Positions 8,854 through 18,582 of a stretch of DNA of 64,000 bases are shown here, piece after piece (the stretch's first letter is position 1; the number at the start of each line of letters is the position of its first letter). Origin of the DNA: Candidatus Limimorpha caballi (GTDB lineage Bacteria > Bacteroidota > Bacteroidia > Bacteroidales > F082). The notes beneath the pieces are model-generated. The model ran no database searches. It was not told where the DNA came from and saw nothing but the letters and a program-made list of their open reading frames with translations. The stretch spans positions 1 through 64,000 of the forward strand of contig JAGHUX010000008.1 of the NCBI GenBank assembly GCA_018064605.1, read 5' to 3'. The position numbers were made by a program, and so were the translations under genes.

Positions 8854-9878
8854 GAAAGATATTTTTCATAGCGTTTTTCACCCTGTTTGCCACCTGCCTC
8901 AACGGCTTGTCGCAACAGGTTTTCATCAGCGGGAAGACCGACAAGGACAGCATATTAGTCGGGCAGCCTTTTGATTATCAGCTGACTCTGTCAATCCCGA
9001 AGGACTATTACGTCGAGTGGCAGCAGTACGGCGACACGCTGAGCAAATCGATCGAGGTCATCAAGGCGGGCGAAATAGAGACCACGCCCATTGGCGGCAG
9101 CGACGTTCTCATGACGCAGCATCTGACTCTGACATCGTTCGACACCGGCTACGTTTACATCCCCGAGATTTCGGTTTCGTATGCGGAGAGCGTGAAAGAC
9201 AGCATAAAACGCACACTTCGCACCGACGAGCTCGAGCTTTACGTCGGCACCGTCACCGTTGACACGACGCAGGCGTTCAAGCCCATCAAAGGCATCATAA
9301 AACAAAGAGTCACAGCAAAAGAAATCTTCCCTTGGGCGGCTGTCGCGATAGTGGTTGCAGGCATCGCATTTCTGATCCTCTTCCTGACCAAGAAGAAGAA
9401 ACACACGGTGGTTGTCAAGGACGAGAAGCCGAGACCAACGATTCCGGCCATCATCACGGCGAGGGAGAAACTCGCTGAAGTCAAGGCGAATGAGGCCTGG
9501 AAGACGTCGCAGGTGAAGGAATACTACACCGTCATCACGGGTATCGCACGCGAATACTTGGAAGGGCAGTTCGACATTGATGCCGTTGAGATGACGACGG
9601 ACGAAATCGTGGATTCAGTCAAAGCGTTGAATATCAGCGAAGACACAATCAGGAAATTCCACGACACGTTGATCACCGCCGACTTCGTCAAGTTCGCGAA
9701 GGCAAATCCGACGGTCGAGCAGAACGAGCGTTCGTACATACACATCAACGATTTCGTCGAGAGCGCCTTCGTTTTCTTCGAGCAGGAGGAGAAACGCAAG
9801 GCGGAGGAAGAGAGAAACAGGAAAAGCGCTGAGAGATTAGTGTCAGGAAATCAGGAAAACACGGAGGGCAAGCAATGA
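8850..9878 (+). CDS. BatG-like membrane protein of the Bat operon
   Basis: The 342-residue product starts MRKIFFIAFF with a cleavable signal peptide (about 1-21). A beta-rich periplasmic domain follows (about 22-158), then one membrane helix (160-180) with a KKKK stop-transfer, and a helical, charged cytoplasmic tail. The frame is open further upstream but overlaps the DUF58 gene; the ATGA overlap at 8850 is the natural start. Position between DUF58 and BatA matches the gene called batG in B. fragilis. The N-terminal half resembles a short BatD. The last 30 residues are lysine/glutamate-rich. Confidence 0.8.
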   Translation: MRKIFFIAFFTLFATCLNGLSQQVFISGKTDKDSILVGQPFDYQLTLSIPKDYYVEWQQYGDTLSKSIEVIKAGEIETTPIGGSDVLMTQHLTLTSFDTGYVYIPEISVSYAESVKDSIKRTLRTDELELYVGTVTVDTTQAFKPIKGIIKQRVTAKEIFPWAAVAIVVAGIAFLILFLTKKKKHTVVVKDEKPRPTIPAIITAREKLAEVKANEAWKTSQVKEYYTVITGIAREYLEGQFDIDAVEMTTDEIVDSVKALNISEDTIRKFHDTLITADFVKFAKANPTVEQNERSYIHINDFVESAFVFFEQEEKRKAEEERNRKSAERLVSGNQENTEGKQ

Positions 9879-10873
9879 GTTCCTTTGAATTTGCATCGCC
9901 ATATTTTCTTTACGGACTGATAATCATTCCGTTGCTGATTGTATGGTATATTTTTAGAGGCAGACGTCAGTCGGCGTACATCAGATTTGCCGACACGAGT
10001 TTTTTCAGCAGGCTGCCCAGGAGTTGGCGTGCATATTGTCGTCACATGCTTTTCGTTTTGGAATTGTCGGCGATGACGTTGTTATTCATCGCGTTGGCAC
10101 GTCCGCAGAGCAGTTCCACCAACCAGAAGGTCAACGTGGAGGGCATCGACATCGTGATGACGATAGACATCTCAAGCAGCATGCTGGCTCAGGACCTGAA
10201 GCCCGACCGTCTGGAGGCCGCGAAGGAAGTCGGGGCCGACTTCATCAAGGGGCGTCCTGACGACAGGATCGGACTTGTCGTTTTCGCGAGCGAGACGTTC
10301 ACACAGGTGCCGTTGACGACGGACCACGGGATGATCCTCAACATGTTGAAGGACATGAGGTGCGGCATGCTTGAGGACGGCACCGCCATCGGCGACGGGC
10401 TTGCGTCGTCGGTGAGCAGGCTCAAGGACAGCGAGGCGATATCCAAGGTGGTGATTCTGATGACCGACGGTGACAACAACGCCGGTTCCGTAGATCCGTC
10501 AACGGCGGCCGAGATGGCCAAGCTGTTCGGCATCAGGGTATATACCATCGGTGTCGGCACGCGCGGCAAGGCGCCGTACCCGGTGCACGACCCTTACGGA
10601 CGCACCTATTTCCAACAACTCGACGTCAACATCAACGAGCCGCTGCTGCAACAGATCGCCGACGAGACCGGCGGCAAATACTTCAGGGCGACATCGAATG
10701 AGAAACTCGAGCAGATCTACGCCGAGATCGACCAGCTCGAACGCTCCAAGATCGAAGTGAACGAGTTCAAACGCGTCCACGAGGAGTTCCTGCCGTTCGT
10801 GCTGTGGGCGACAGCGTTGCTCCTGCTGGCTTTTGCACTAAGACATACTGTTTTCAAAACATTAACAGACTAA
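9875..10873 (+). CDS. batA: BatA, membrane-anchored vWA protein
   Basis: BatA (332 residues) has an N-terminal BatA-type membrane segment (about 10-28), a second helix (about 57-76), then a vWA domain with an intact metal site DISSS (98-102) and the later TDG motif (LMTDGDNN), and a C-terminal helix (about 306-322). It should display the vWA domain on the periplasmic face with BatB. In B. fragilis the operon contributes to oxygen tolerance; the mechanism is unproven. Start and upstream stop overlap by 4 nt. Confidence 0.93.
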   Translation: MSSFEFASPYFLYGLIIIPLLIVWYIFRGRRQSAYIRFADTSFFSRLPRSWRAYCRHMLFVLELSAMTLLFIALARPQSSSTNQKVNVEGIDIVMTIDISSSMLAQDLKPDRLEAAKEVGADFIKGRPDDRIGLVVFASETFTQVPLTTDHGMILNMLKDMRCGMLEDGTAIGDGLASSVSRLKDSEAISKVVILMTDGDNNAGSVDPSTAAEMAKLFGIRVYTIGVGTRGKAPYPVHDPYGRTYFQQLDVNINEPLLQQIADETGGKYFRATSNEKLEQIYAEIDQLERSKIEVNEFKRVHEEFLPFVLWATALLLLAFALRHTVFKTLTD

Positions 10874-10882
10874 GACAACATC

Positions 10883-11947
10883 ATGGAACCCAACATATTA
10901 AGATTTGAGAATCCACAATATCTGTACTGGCTGCTCGTCATCCCGGTGCTTGTGGCAATCTACATCCTGACCCGTCTGTGGAAAAAGAGGCAGTTCACAC
11001 GTTTCGCGAACATCAGCCTCAGGGAGTTCCTCATACCGAATTTCTCGACGGCGAGGGCGAACACCAAATTTGTGATTTTCACGGTCATCATCACCTTATT
11101 AATATTAGGTGCGGCGAACCTCCAGTCGGGCTCGAAGATGGAGAGGGCGAAGCGCGAGGGCATCGACATGTTCCTATGCCTCGACATTTCCAACTCCATG
11201 CATGCCGAGGACATTGAGCCGAACCGTCTCGCCCGCGCGAAACAGTCAATCAACAAGCTCATCTCGAAACTCGGCGGCGACAGGATCGGCATCATCGTCT
11301 TTGCCGGGAACGCATACGTGCAGCTGCCGATCACGACAGACTACTCGGCCGCCAAGATGTTCCTCTCGACCGTTGAGACCGACATGATCCCGACACAGGG
11401 GACGGAAATCGGGAGGGCCATCGAGCTGGCGGTGAAATCGTTCGGCGAAGGCGAGAACAGCAAGGCCATCGTCATCATCTCCGACGGCGAAGACCACGAA
11501 AACGGCGACGCGGTGAAGGCCGCGCAGGAAGCCGCGAAACTCGGCATCAAGATCTATTCCATCGGGATGGGCCTCGAGGAAGGAGCCCCCATCCCACTCT
11601 ACAACCAATACGGCAAAAGGACCGGCTACAAGAAAGACAAGAAAGGCGACATCGTCATCACGAAACTCGACGACAACATGCTGAGACAGATCGCACAGAT
11701 CGGCGACGGCATCTACGTGAGAGCCAGCAACTCCAACGTCGGCCTTGACAAGATATACGAAGACATCAGCAAAGCCGACAAAAGCGAGTTCGAGTCGATG
11801 GTTTTCACCGACTACGACGACCAGTTCCAATGGTTCATAGGTGCCGCCATACTGTTGTTAATCATAGAGATCCTCATCTCTTCCGGAAAGAAATCATGGG
11901 AATCGAAGTTTAATTTTTTTGAACCTGAAGATGAAAATGTCAAATAA
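10883..11947 (+). CDS. batB: BatB, membrane-anchored vWA protein
   Basis: BatB (354 residues) is a paralogue of BatA with the same plan: helices at about 13-30 and 61-80, a vWA domain with DISNS (101-105) and a SDGEDHENGD segment, and a terminal helix near 316-333. It lies 9 nt after batA and overlaps the start of batC. The cognate MoxR ATPase is encoded at the head of the operon. Confidence 0.93.
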   Translation: MEPNILRFENPQYLYWLLVIPVLVAIYILTRLWKKRQFTRFANISLREFLIPNFSTARANTKFVIFTVIITLLILGAANLQSGSKMERAKREGIDMFLCLDISNSMHAEDIEPNRLARAKQSINKLISKLGGDRIGIIVFAGNAYVQLPITTDYSAAKMFLSTVETDMIPTQGTEIGRAIELAVKSFGEGENSKAIVIISDGEDHENGDAVKAAQEAAKLGIKIYSIGMGLEEGAPIPLYNQYGKRTGYKKDKKGDIVITKLDDNMLRQIAQIGDGIYVRASNSNVGLDKIYEDISKADKSEFESMVFTDYDDQFQWFIGAAILLLIIEILISSGKKSWESKFNFFEPEDENVK

Positions 11948-12656
11948 AATAGCAATATTTCTGCTGATAGCGAGCATGACGTCGGTCGCGGATGCGCAGA
12001 CAAAGGAGAGCCACATACGCAGCGGCAACAGCAACTTCAAGAGGGGCAACTACAACGTCGCGGCTGATTTCTACAAGAAATCGCTCGACAAGAAATACAA
12101 CGACAAGGCGCAGTTCAACCTCGGCGACGCCTATTACTGCCAAAAGAACTTCGAGGAGGCCGCGAGAAGTTTCAAGAGCGTGACCGACAGGAACGTCACC
12201 CCGCAGATGGAGGCCGACGCCTATTACAACCTCGGCAACAGCATGATGGAGCAACAGAAATACGACGAGGCGTTCCAGGCATACAAGGAATGCATCAAAC
12301 TAAACCCGGATGACGAAGACGCACGCTACAACCTCGAATACGCGAGGCGGAAAATGATCCTGCAACAGCAGCAGCAACAAAACCAGCAGCAAGAACAACA
12401 GGAACAGGAACAGGAGCAGAAACAAGAGCAGGAACAACAGCAGAACCAGCAACAGGAGCAGGAGCAAAAGCAGGAGCAGGAGCAGGAGCAAAAGCAAGAC
12501 CAACAGCAGCAGCAACAACAACAGCAGCAGATGTCGAAGGAAGATGCCGAGAGGATGTTGCAGGCCTTGGAGGAGCAGGAGAAGAAGACGATGGACAAGA
12601 TGAACGAGGCGAAGGCGGCGCAGATGCAGAAACGCAAGATCCAGAAAGATTGGTAG
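11931..12656 (+). CDS. batC: BatC, TPR protein with Q/E-rich low-complexity tail
   Basis: About 241 residues. A signal peptide (1-22) is followed by three TPR units (about 26-135) and then about 60 residues made almost only of Q, E and K, ending in a charged helix. The open frame begins at 11919 and has ATGs at 11919, 11931 and 11937; I choose 11931 because the peptide then starts MKMSNKIAIFLL, but 11937 is equally possible. All overlap the end of batB. The DNA of the tail is a CAR-type triplet tract (12361-12532) that may vary in length. Confidence 0.85.
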   Translation: MKMSNKIAIFLLIASMTSVADAQTKESHIRSGNSNFKRGNYNVAADFYKKSLDKKYNDKAQFNLGDAYYCQKNFEEAARSFKSVTDRNVTPQMEADAYYNLGNSMMEQQKYDEAFQAYKECIKLNPDDEDARYNLEYARRKMILQQQQQQNQQQEQQEQEQEQKQEQEQQQNQQQEQEQKQEQEQEQKQDQQQQQQQQQQMSKEDAERMLQALEEQEKKTMDKMNEAKAAQMQKRKIQKDW

Positions 12657-12688
12657 AATAAGTCAGTTTGAAAATAACAGCGAGGCAA

Positions 12689-14521
12689 ATGAGAAAGATT
12701 TTAACAGTATTTTTCGCGGTCCTATTGAACATCACGGTGGTGGCTCAGGACGAGAATCCGTTCAACGTGATATGCAAGAAGCAGGTAATGGTCGGGGAGC
12801 AGTTCAACGTGTCTTACGAGCTTGACGGCAACGGGAAGAACTTCACGGGACCGAATTTCATGGACTTCGAGGTCGTCGGCGGGCCGTTCTCGTCGTCGAG
12901 TTCCAGCGTCCAGATCATCAACGGCACGGTGACGAAATCCGACAAGACCACATATTCGTTCTACCTGCGCGCCATCAAGGAAGGCACGTTCACGATTCCG
13001 GCGGCCACGATAACCATCGACAAGAAGAAGGTCAAGAGCAGCACGATGGAGATCACCGTCGTTGCCGGGAACGGAGGCGGCTCATCATCAGGCGCCAAGC
13101 GTGGCGGCGGAAACATGGCGGCGGAAAACACCGACGAAGTGTTCCTTGAAGCGGTCCCGAACAAGAGAACCGCATATCTCGGAGAACAGATAGTGCTCAC
13201 GTACAAGATCTACTACAACATCGGCATCTCGCAGCTCACGATATCGAAAGCGCCTTCGTATTCTGGCTTTTGGACGAAAGACATCACAGACAACAACGGC
13301 ACATTGCAGCAGTCGTCGTGCGTGAAGGACGGCAAGCAATACGCCGTCGCAACGGTACAGGAGGTCGTCCTGATCCCGCAGAAGACCGGCATCCTGACCA
13401 TCGACCCGTTGGACATCAGCTGCATAGCGCAGATACGCACGCAGAGGCAGAGGCAGCGCGGCTACGACCCGTTCGAGGACTTCTTCGGCGACGTGATGGG
13501 GACGAGCTACACCAACGTCAAAAAAGAAATCAAGTCGCAACCGATCAGCATAGAGGTCAAACCGACACCGGCCGCCGACAAGCCTGACACCTTCAAGGGA
13601 GCCGTCGGGCAGTTCACGTTCAACTCCTCAATCGACAAGACCGAGATGCAGTCGAACGACGCCTTCACGCTGACGTATGTCGTCTCCGGGAAAGGCAACA
13701 TCGAGCTTCTGGAGATGCCGAAACCCGTCTTCCCGCCCGATTTCGAGGTTTACGACCCGAAAATAACCACATCGACGAAAAACAACTCCTACGGGATCAG
13801 CGGCACGAAAAAGGCCGAATACATCGTCATCCCGAGAGTGTCGGGGCAGTTCAGGATCGGAAAGACCGACTTCACATATTTCGACCCGCAGAAAGGCAGG
13901 TATGTCACGTTGCCGTCAGACGAATACACCCTCAACGTGGCGAGGAGTGACGGCGAAGGCGGCAGCGGCGTGATTTACGCCGGCGGACAGGAAGCCATCA
14001 AGATTGTCGGGAGCGACATCAGACACATCATGACAGATGCGAGACTCAGGAGGTTTTCCGGGACGCTGTTCACGACCCGGTCGTATTACATAGTCATGGC
14101 GGTGATAGCCGCTCTGTTTGTCGCGGCACTCATCACGCACAGAAAAGTCAGGAAATTCAACAGCGACGAGGTCCTGGTCAGGAACAAGAAGGCGACGAAG
14201 ATTGCGAGGAGACGCTTGCAGAATGCTTACAATTACCTTAAAATCAATGATCAAAGTCATTTCTATGAAGAGTTCGCGCAGGCGTTGTGGGGTTATATCT
14301 CCGACAAGCTCAACATAGCTCGCTCGCAGCTCTCAATGGACACGGTCAGAGAGATGATGTCGGGCAAGAAAGCACCGGAAGACATTGTGAATCAATTCAT
14401 TGAATTACTAAACAGCTGTGAGTTCGCCAGATTTGCGCCAGGCGACCCGGGCAAGAAGATGGACGACCTCTACCAAAAAGGTGTCGAGGTCATCTCGCAG
14501 GCAGAAAGAGTATTAAGTTAG
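12689..14521 (+). CDS. batD: BatD, large periplasmic protein with C-terminal anchor
   Basis: BatD (610 residues) has a signal peptide (MRKILTVFFAVLLNITVVAQ) and a long beta-rich periplasmic part made of repeated Ig-like modules, including a Gly/Ser-rich linker (GGGSSSG). One membrane helix near residues 470-490 is followed by a basic cytoplasmic tail. I prefer the ATG at 12689, which begins a proper signal sequence, over an in-frame TTG at 12668. The oxygen tolerance domain (Pfam BatD) is the expected hit. It is 32 nt after batC and 6 nt before batE. Confidence 0.9.
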   Translation: MRKILTVFFAVLLNITVVAQDENPFNVICKKQVMVGEQFNVSYELDGNGKNFTGPNFMDFEVVGGPFSSSSSSVQIINGTVTKSDKTTYSFYLRAIKEGTFTIPAATITIDKKKVKSSTMEITVVAGNGGGSSSGAKRGGGNMAAENTDEVFLEAVPNKRTAYLGEQIVLTYKIYYNIGISQLTISKAPSYSGFWTKDITDNNGTLQQSSCVKDGKQYAVATVQEVVLIPQKTGILTIDPLDISCIAQIRTQRQRQRGYDPFEDFFGDVMGTSYTNVKKEIKSQPISIEVKPTPAADKPDTFKGAVGQFTFNSSIDKTEMQSNDAFTLTYVVSGKGNIELLEMPKPVFPPDFEVYDPKITTSTKNNSYGISGTKKAEYIVIPRVSGQFRIGKTDFTYFDPQKGRYVTLPSDEYTLNVARSDGEGGSGVIYAGGQEAIKIVGSDIRHIMTDARLRRFSGTLFTTRSYYIVMAVIAALFVAALITHRKVRKFNSDEVLVRNKKATKIARRRLQNAYNYLKINDQSHFYEEFAQALWGYISDKLNIARSQLSMDTVREMMSGKKAPEDIVNQFIELLNSCEFARFAPGDPGKKMDDLYQKGVEVISQAERVLS

Positions 14522-14527
14522 ACAGTC

Positions 14528-15286
14528 ATGAGAAGATATATTTTGATTTTAGCGCTGACGCTGGCCGGAGTGAGCCTGAACGCGCAGAAGATGCAGGAGG
14601 ACGCCTTCGCGAGGGCGAACGCATATTACAACAACAGCCAGTACGACTCGGCACTGATAGTTTACAACAGAATCATCAGCGACGGATACATCTCCACACC
14701 TTTATTATATAATATGGGCAACGCTTATTTCAAACTGCGCAACGTCCCGATGTCGATATTCTATTACGAGCGTGCCTTGAAACTCGATCCGAACAACGAG
14801 GATGTCAGGAACAACTTGGCAATCGCCAACGCATTGACTACAGACAAGATAGAGCCGTTGCCCGTCTTTTTCCTGACGCGGTGGCACCGCAGCGTCGGCA
14901 ACATTTTCACCGCCGACGGATGGGCTCTCCTCTCGATCATTCTTTTCGCGGCACTGCTCCTCACCATATTTTTGTATCTCACGGCACGGAGGAAAGGCCT
15001 GAAGAAAAGCATGTTCTTCACCGGAATCTTCGCGTTGCTGCTGTTTGTCGTAAGCATCGTGTTTTCAGTGCAGAAGAGCAGATACATGAACAGTCACGAC
15101 GAGGCCATCATCACTATTCCGACCATCACGGTGAAGAGTTCGCCTTCATCATCGGGTGTTGACCTGTTCGTGCTTCACGAGGGCACGAAAGTGGAAGTCA
15201 AGGAGACGGATGGCAGCTGGGACAAAATCAGGATGGCCGACGGCAGCGTGGGCTGGCTTCCGGGTGACGCGCTGATAAGATTTTAG
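14528..15286 (+). CDS. batE: BatE, TPR and SH3 membrane protein
   Basis: BatE (252 residues) begins with a signal peptide (1-19), has two or three TPR units (about 25-100), two membrane helices (about 133-152 and 160-178), and a C-terminal bacterial SH3 domain that ends VGWLPGDALIRF. The last gene of the Bat operon; the order MoxR-DUF58-G-A-B-C-D-E is the complete Bacteroidota arrangement. It probably scaffolds the membrane complex. Confidence 0.88.
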   Translation: MRRYILILALTLAGVSLNAQKMQEDAFARANAYYNNSQYDSALIVYNRIISDGYISTPLLYNMGNAYFKLRNVPMSIFYYERALKLDPNNEDVRNNLAIANALTTDKIEPLPVFFLTRWHRSVGNIFTADGWALLSIILFAALLLTIFLYLTARRKGLKKSMFFTGIFALLLFVVSIVFSVQKSRYMNSHDEAIITIPTITVKSSPSSSGVDLFVLHEGTKVEVKETDGSWDKIRMADGSVGWLPGDALIRF

Positions 15287-15304
15287 CGGTTTTACAGGGT
15301 TCCG

Positions 15305-15339
15305 GCAAATTTTGTAATATTTTTTCAAAAAAAATTTGC
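15305..15339 (+). terminator. Possible weak terminator after the Bat operon
   Basis: Inverted repeat GCAAATTTT (15305-15313) and AAAATTTGC (15331-15339) with a T-rich loop, 19 nt after batE. It overlaps the -33 box of the next promoter, so it may not be independent. Confidence 0.35.
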
Positions 15340-15365
15340 TGAATGCAAAAAATGTTGTATTTTTG
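15335..15365 (+). promoter_or_regulatory. Promoter of the T9SS beta-propeller gene
   Basis: TTTG (15335-15338), 19 nt, TATTTTTG (15358-15365): perfect consensus. Predicted start near 15372, leaving a leader of about 46 nt before the ATG at 15418. Confidence 0.82.
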
Positions 15366-15417
15366 AGGCTTTAAAATCAGAGTACTAATTATGTAATAAA
15401 TTTTTAAATTACGTGAT

Positions 15418-18372
15418 ATGAAAAAAAGAATTTTACCGTTAAGTATGGTTTTGATAACCATGATGTTAGCTCAGGCAGGCTTGATTTCAAACGCTGCTGA
15501 AACACAGGGGCGTTACGTTCCGAGAACTAACACAAAGGCTACAGTTTCTTCGTACATGAAGAGCATTCGCGCCAACCAAGAGACAGGTTTAATCGACCCG
15601 GCATTGATGTTGAAGGCTCAAAAGGAGGCGCAGACATCGACACGAGGCGCAGGCGATTGGAAAGTCATGGGACCGGACAACTACGGCGCACTGACAAGAG
15701 CCATGATTTACGACCAGAATGACGCGACCGGCAACACACTCCTCATCGGCACCATGGGCGGTCACATCTACAAGTCGGTGAACGGAGGCATCACGATGGG
15801 ACAGCTTTACGAACTCAACTCGACAATCAGCTGCATGATCCAGGTTGACGGCGTCACATTTGTCGGCACAGGCGACGGACGTTCACAATACGAGGTCAAC
15901 GGACTCAGCAATTTGAACTACGAGACAGGTTTCATCGGCGAGGGCATCTACAAAATCGCCAAGGACGGCTCGATCACACTGCTTCCAAGCACGGCGCCTA
16001 CAGCGGCAAACGGCTGGGGTTTTGTCAATGAGATGGCAAGACTCAACGAGACGAGCGCCATCCTTGCAGCGACGGATGGCGGTCTTTACAGGTCGTCAGA
16101 CATGGGCGAGACATGGTCGTTGGTCGTTGAAGGTTTAGCCACAGCAGTGAGATCCAACTCGAAATACACTCTCGCTGTCGTCAACGAGGACATCCTTCTC
16201 ATCACGGCCGACGAAGCCGGCGAGCTCAACGCCACGTCACTCACGGAAGCAGGTCTGCTCCCCGTCCAAGAGGGACCAAAAGTGGTCGCAGTCTCACAGT
16301 CAGATCCCGAATATCTCTACGCAGCATACATCAAGAGGACGACAAGCAACAACGTCGTATCATACGTCACCGATAACATTTTCTACACGTCCGACGGCGG
16401 CAACGAATGGAATGTGGCACTTGCAGCCACTAACATGTACGACATCTTCGGCTCACGCGGCAATGTTGACAACGCCATCGAAGTGTTCCCGAACAATCCG
16501 AGGAAAGTCCTTCTCGGCGGTTCAGCGTACGTCTGGACACTTGAAGATGAAACAGCCACAGGCATATACAGACCGATAATCATTTCTACTCCCGGCAACG
16601 AATTGGCATCAACACCTTTGTATGTCCACAGAGGCATCCAGAGTTTCATATTCAACCCGAAGAACGCCAACGTGTTCTTCGTAGGCACAGAAGGCGGCGT
16701 GTCGAAAGGCACATACGCTGAAGGCGTCTTCACATTCGCAGGCTGCAACCGTTACTTCATCACCGAAAGCCAGCATACGTCAGTGGCACGCATGTTCGGT
16801 GTCGGTGTCGGAGGCTACGACAACAGAGTCCTCGGAGGATGCCTGGACCACGGCACAATCCTCATCGAAGGCGACGAGAACCTCAACAACATGGAGACAG
16901 GCAGAGCCATCTTCCCGCACTTCGACCCGAACTCGAACACAGCCGTTGAAAACGGATACGCAGTGTTCGATGAGAGCTTCGCAGGCGGCCACGCTGAGAT
17001 CTCGGCAATCGACAAGAACATCATGTTCGTATCAGCCACAGGTTCAATGGCGACAGGGACACCGCTCTACAGATCAGAGACATCAGGCTCCGACTACGAC
17101 GCCACAAACTTCTACAATCCTGACAGCACATTCAGCAAGGTGATCACAAATGCCAACGCATTCAGGACACCATTTGCACTGTATGAGAACTTCAACGATG
17201 TCAACTCGACAGAAACCACGATATATGTCGCAATCAATGAATTGAGCGCGGGCACCGTCGTGAACGCACACAGTAACATCGCCAACTATCCGTTTGAATA
17301 CACGCTTCCTAAAGACGTGGTGCCGGGCGACACCATCTTCGGCATCAAGGACATCATCAGCACGACAATGGTTTGCGGCGTTGAAGGCGCGATTTTCATG
17401 ACAAGAAACTCGCACCGTTTCAACCAGGCTTCACAGTGGTGGAAAGTCGGTGCAATCGAAGGTCTCCCGACAGCCGTCGCTTTGAGCGAAGACGGTGACA
17501 TGGCCATCGTCGGCACAGCAGAAGGCACACTCTACAGAGTCAGCAACCTCCAGGCCGCCGTCTCGGCAGAACTCGCCACAATCGACTCAACTTCATGCGT
17601 CGTAGTCTGCGACTCACTCACAGCATTCGAAGGCCGCGCCATCACGGCAGTAAGCATCGCCGATGGCAATGTCCTCCTCACACTTGGTAACTATGGCAAC
17701 AACGACTATGTCTATTTCTCACAGAACAACGGCGACAGCTTCACCTCAATCCAGGGTGACCTCCCGAAAGCCCCTGTCTATTCATGCCTCATCGAAAGCA
17801 GCAAGGGCACAGGCGACCTTTTCGTCGGAACAGAACACGGCATCTACTCAAGAAGAGGCGACAGCCAGACCTGGACTAAAGAAGGCAACCTCAACATCCC
17901 TGTGACAGAACTCAGACAGGCCATCGTCGAGAACCACGAGACACCTTATGACTCAATCGTCGATGTCGTGACAGGTGAAGTCAGCTACACATACTACTCA
18001 GATGTCGTGAACCAGGGTGTCATCTACGCCGCGACATACGGCAACGGCATCATCAAGTGCAACGACTACAGGATTATCCCGGTTGAACTCGGCATTGATG
18101 AGAACGAAGCCGCGACAAGCACACTCCTGAACGTTTACCCGAACCCGGTCAGAGGCACAGCCAACATCAAGATAGAACTCACCGAGACAGCGACAGTGAG
18201 CTATCAGTTGTACGACCTCTCAGGCAGAATGGTCATGAACGACGTGCTCGGCACATACGGACAAGGTCAGAACACGCTGACATTCAGCACCAACGACCTC
18301 ACAAGCGGTTCATACATCCTCCGCGTCCAGGCCGGCAGCAAGGTCAGCACAGCAAAGATTATGGTTCTCTAA
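15418..18372 (+). CDS. T9SS-secreted beta-propeller protein
   Basis: The 984-residue protein has a signal peptide (about 1-27) and a body rich in Asp-box/VPS10-like repeats, recognisable as DGGLYRSSDMGETW, TSDGGNEW and SQNNGDSF. These indicate one or two beta-propellers of the sialidase/VPS10 superfamily. The last 80 residues form a type A T9SS sorting domain beginning VYPNPVRG and ending KIMVL. It should pass the inner membrane by Sec and the outer membrane by T9SS and end up surface-bound or released. Binding target is unknown; I see no catalytic set that would justify calling it a sialidase. Monocistronic, with its own promoter and terminator. Confidence 0.85.
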   Translation: MKKRILPLSMVLITMMLAQAGLISNAAETQGRYVPRTNTKATVSSYMKSIRANQETGLIDPALMLKAQKEAQTSTRGAGDWKVMGPDNYGALTRAMIYDQNDATGNTLLIGTMGGHIYKSVNGGITMGQLYELNSTISCMIQVDGVTFVGTGDGRSQYEVNGLSNLNYETGFIGEGIYKIAKDGSITLLPSTAPTAANGWGFVNEMARLNETSAILAATDGGLYRSSDMGETWSLVVEGLATAVRSNSKYTLAVVNEDILLITADEAGELNATSLTEAGLLPVQEGPKVVAVSQSDPEYLYAAYIKRTTSNNVVSYVTDNIFYTSDGGNEWNVALAATNMYDIFGSRGNVDNAIEVFPNNPRKVLLGGSAYVWTLEDETATGIYRPIIISTPGNELASTPLYVHRGIQSFIFNPKNANVFFVGTEGGVSKGTYAEGVFTFAGCNRYFITESQHTSVARMFGVGVGGYDNRVLGGCLDHGTILIEGDENLNNMETGRAIFPHFDPNSNTAVENGYAVFDESFAGGHAEISAIDKNIMFVSATGSMATGTPLYRSETSGSDYDATNFYNPDSTFSKVITNANAFRTPFALYENFNDVNSTETTIYVAINELSAGTVVNAHSNIANYPFEYTLPKDVVPGDTIFGIKDIISTTMVCGVEGAIFMTRNSHRFNQASQWWKVGAIEGLPTAVALSEDGDMAIVGTAEGTLYRVSNLQAAVSAELATIDSTSCVVVCDSLTAFEGRAITAVSIADGNVLLTLGNYGNNDYVYFSQNNGDSFTSIQGDLPKAPVYSCLIESSKGTGDLFVGTEHGIYSRRGDSQTWTKEGNLNIPVTELRQAIVENHETPYDSIVDVVTGEVSYTYYSDVVNQGVIYAATYGNGIIKCNDYRIIPVELGIDENEAATSTLLNVYPNPVRGTANIKIELTETATVSYQLYDLSGRMVMNDVLGTYGQGQNTLTFSTNDLTSGSYILRVQAGSKVSTAKIMVL

Positions 18373-18390
18373 CCGATAATTTCCGAATAA

Positions 18391-18420
18391 AAAAAAGAGC
18401 TTCTAACGAAGCTCTTTTTT
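18391..18420. terminator. Bidirectional terminator between convergent genes
   Basis: A perfect 13-bp inverted repeat (AAAAAAGAGCTTC / GAAGCTCTTTTTT) with a TAAC loop. It has a T-tract in both directions and so can end both the propeller gene and the small lipoprotein gene on the other strand. Confidence 0.9.
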
Positions 18421-18432
18421 TATTCAATCTGC

Positions 18433-18552
18433 TCATCTCCTCTGGTACTGCCGGTATTCCCCGTAAGCAGGACAGCCGCCCGACGAGCGGCATGAAGACA
18501 TGACCGCAGCCATGGCCATGACCAATGTCAAAACAATTGCAATTCTTTTCAT
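18433..18552 (-). CDS. Small predicted lipoprotein (39 residues)
   Basis: A minus-strand frame of 39 codons encodes MKRIAIVLTLVMAMAAVMSS followed by Cys21. This is a basic start, a hydrophobic stretch and a lipobox-like VMSSC. The mature part has only 19 residues and includes a second cysteine and CPAYGEYRQYQ. The length, signal and correct placement just ahead of a bidirectional terminator argue for a real gene. I see no known domain. A TTTCTTTG at about 18585-18592 (minus) could be a poor -7 box, back to back with the ung promoter. Function unknown; expected location is the periplasmic or outer leaflet membrane. Confidence 0.7.
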   Translation of the reverse strand: MKRIAIVLTLVMAMAAVMSSCRSSGGCPAYGEYRQYQRR

Positions 18553-18582
18553 ATTTCCAATAATTTACTTTTCTGAATTCGT

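Noticed and set aside
12300-12521. Leucine-rich minus-strand frames opposite batC
   Set aside because: They are the complement of the CAR-triplet tract; no signal, promoter or family similarity.
15418-18372. Calling the 984-residue propeller protein a sialidase
   Set aside because: Asp-box-like repeats are present but no arginine triad or other catalytic set could be identified.
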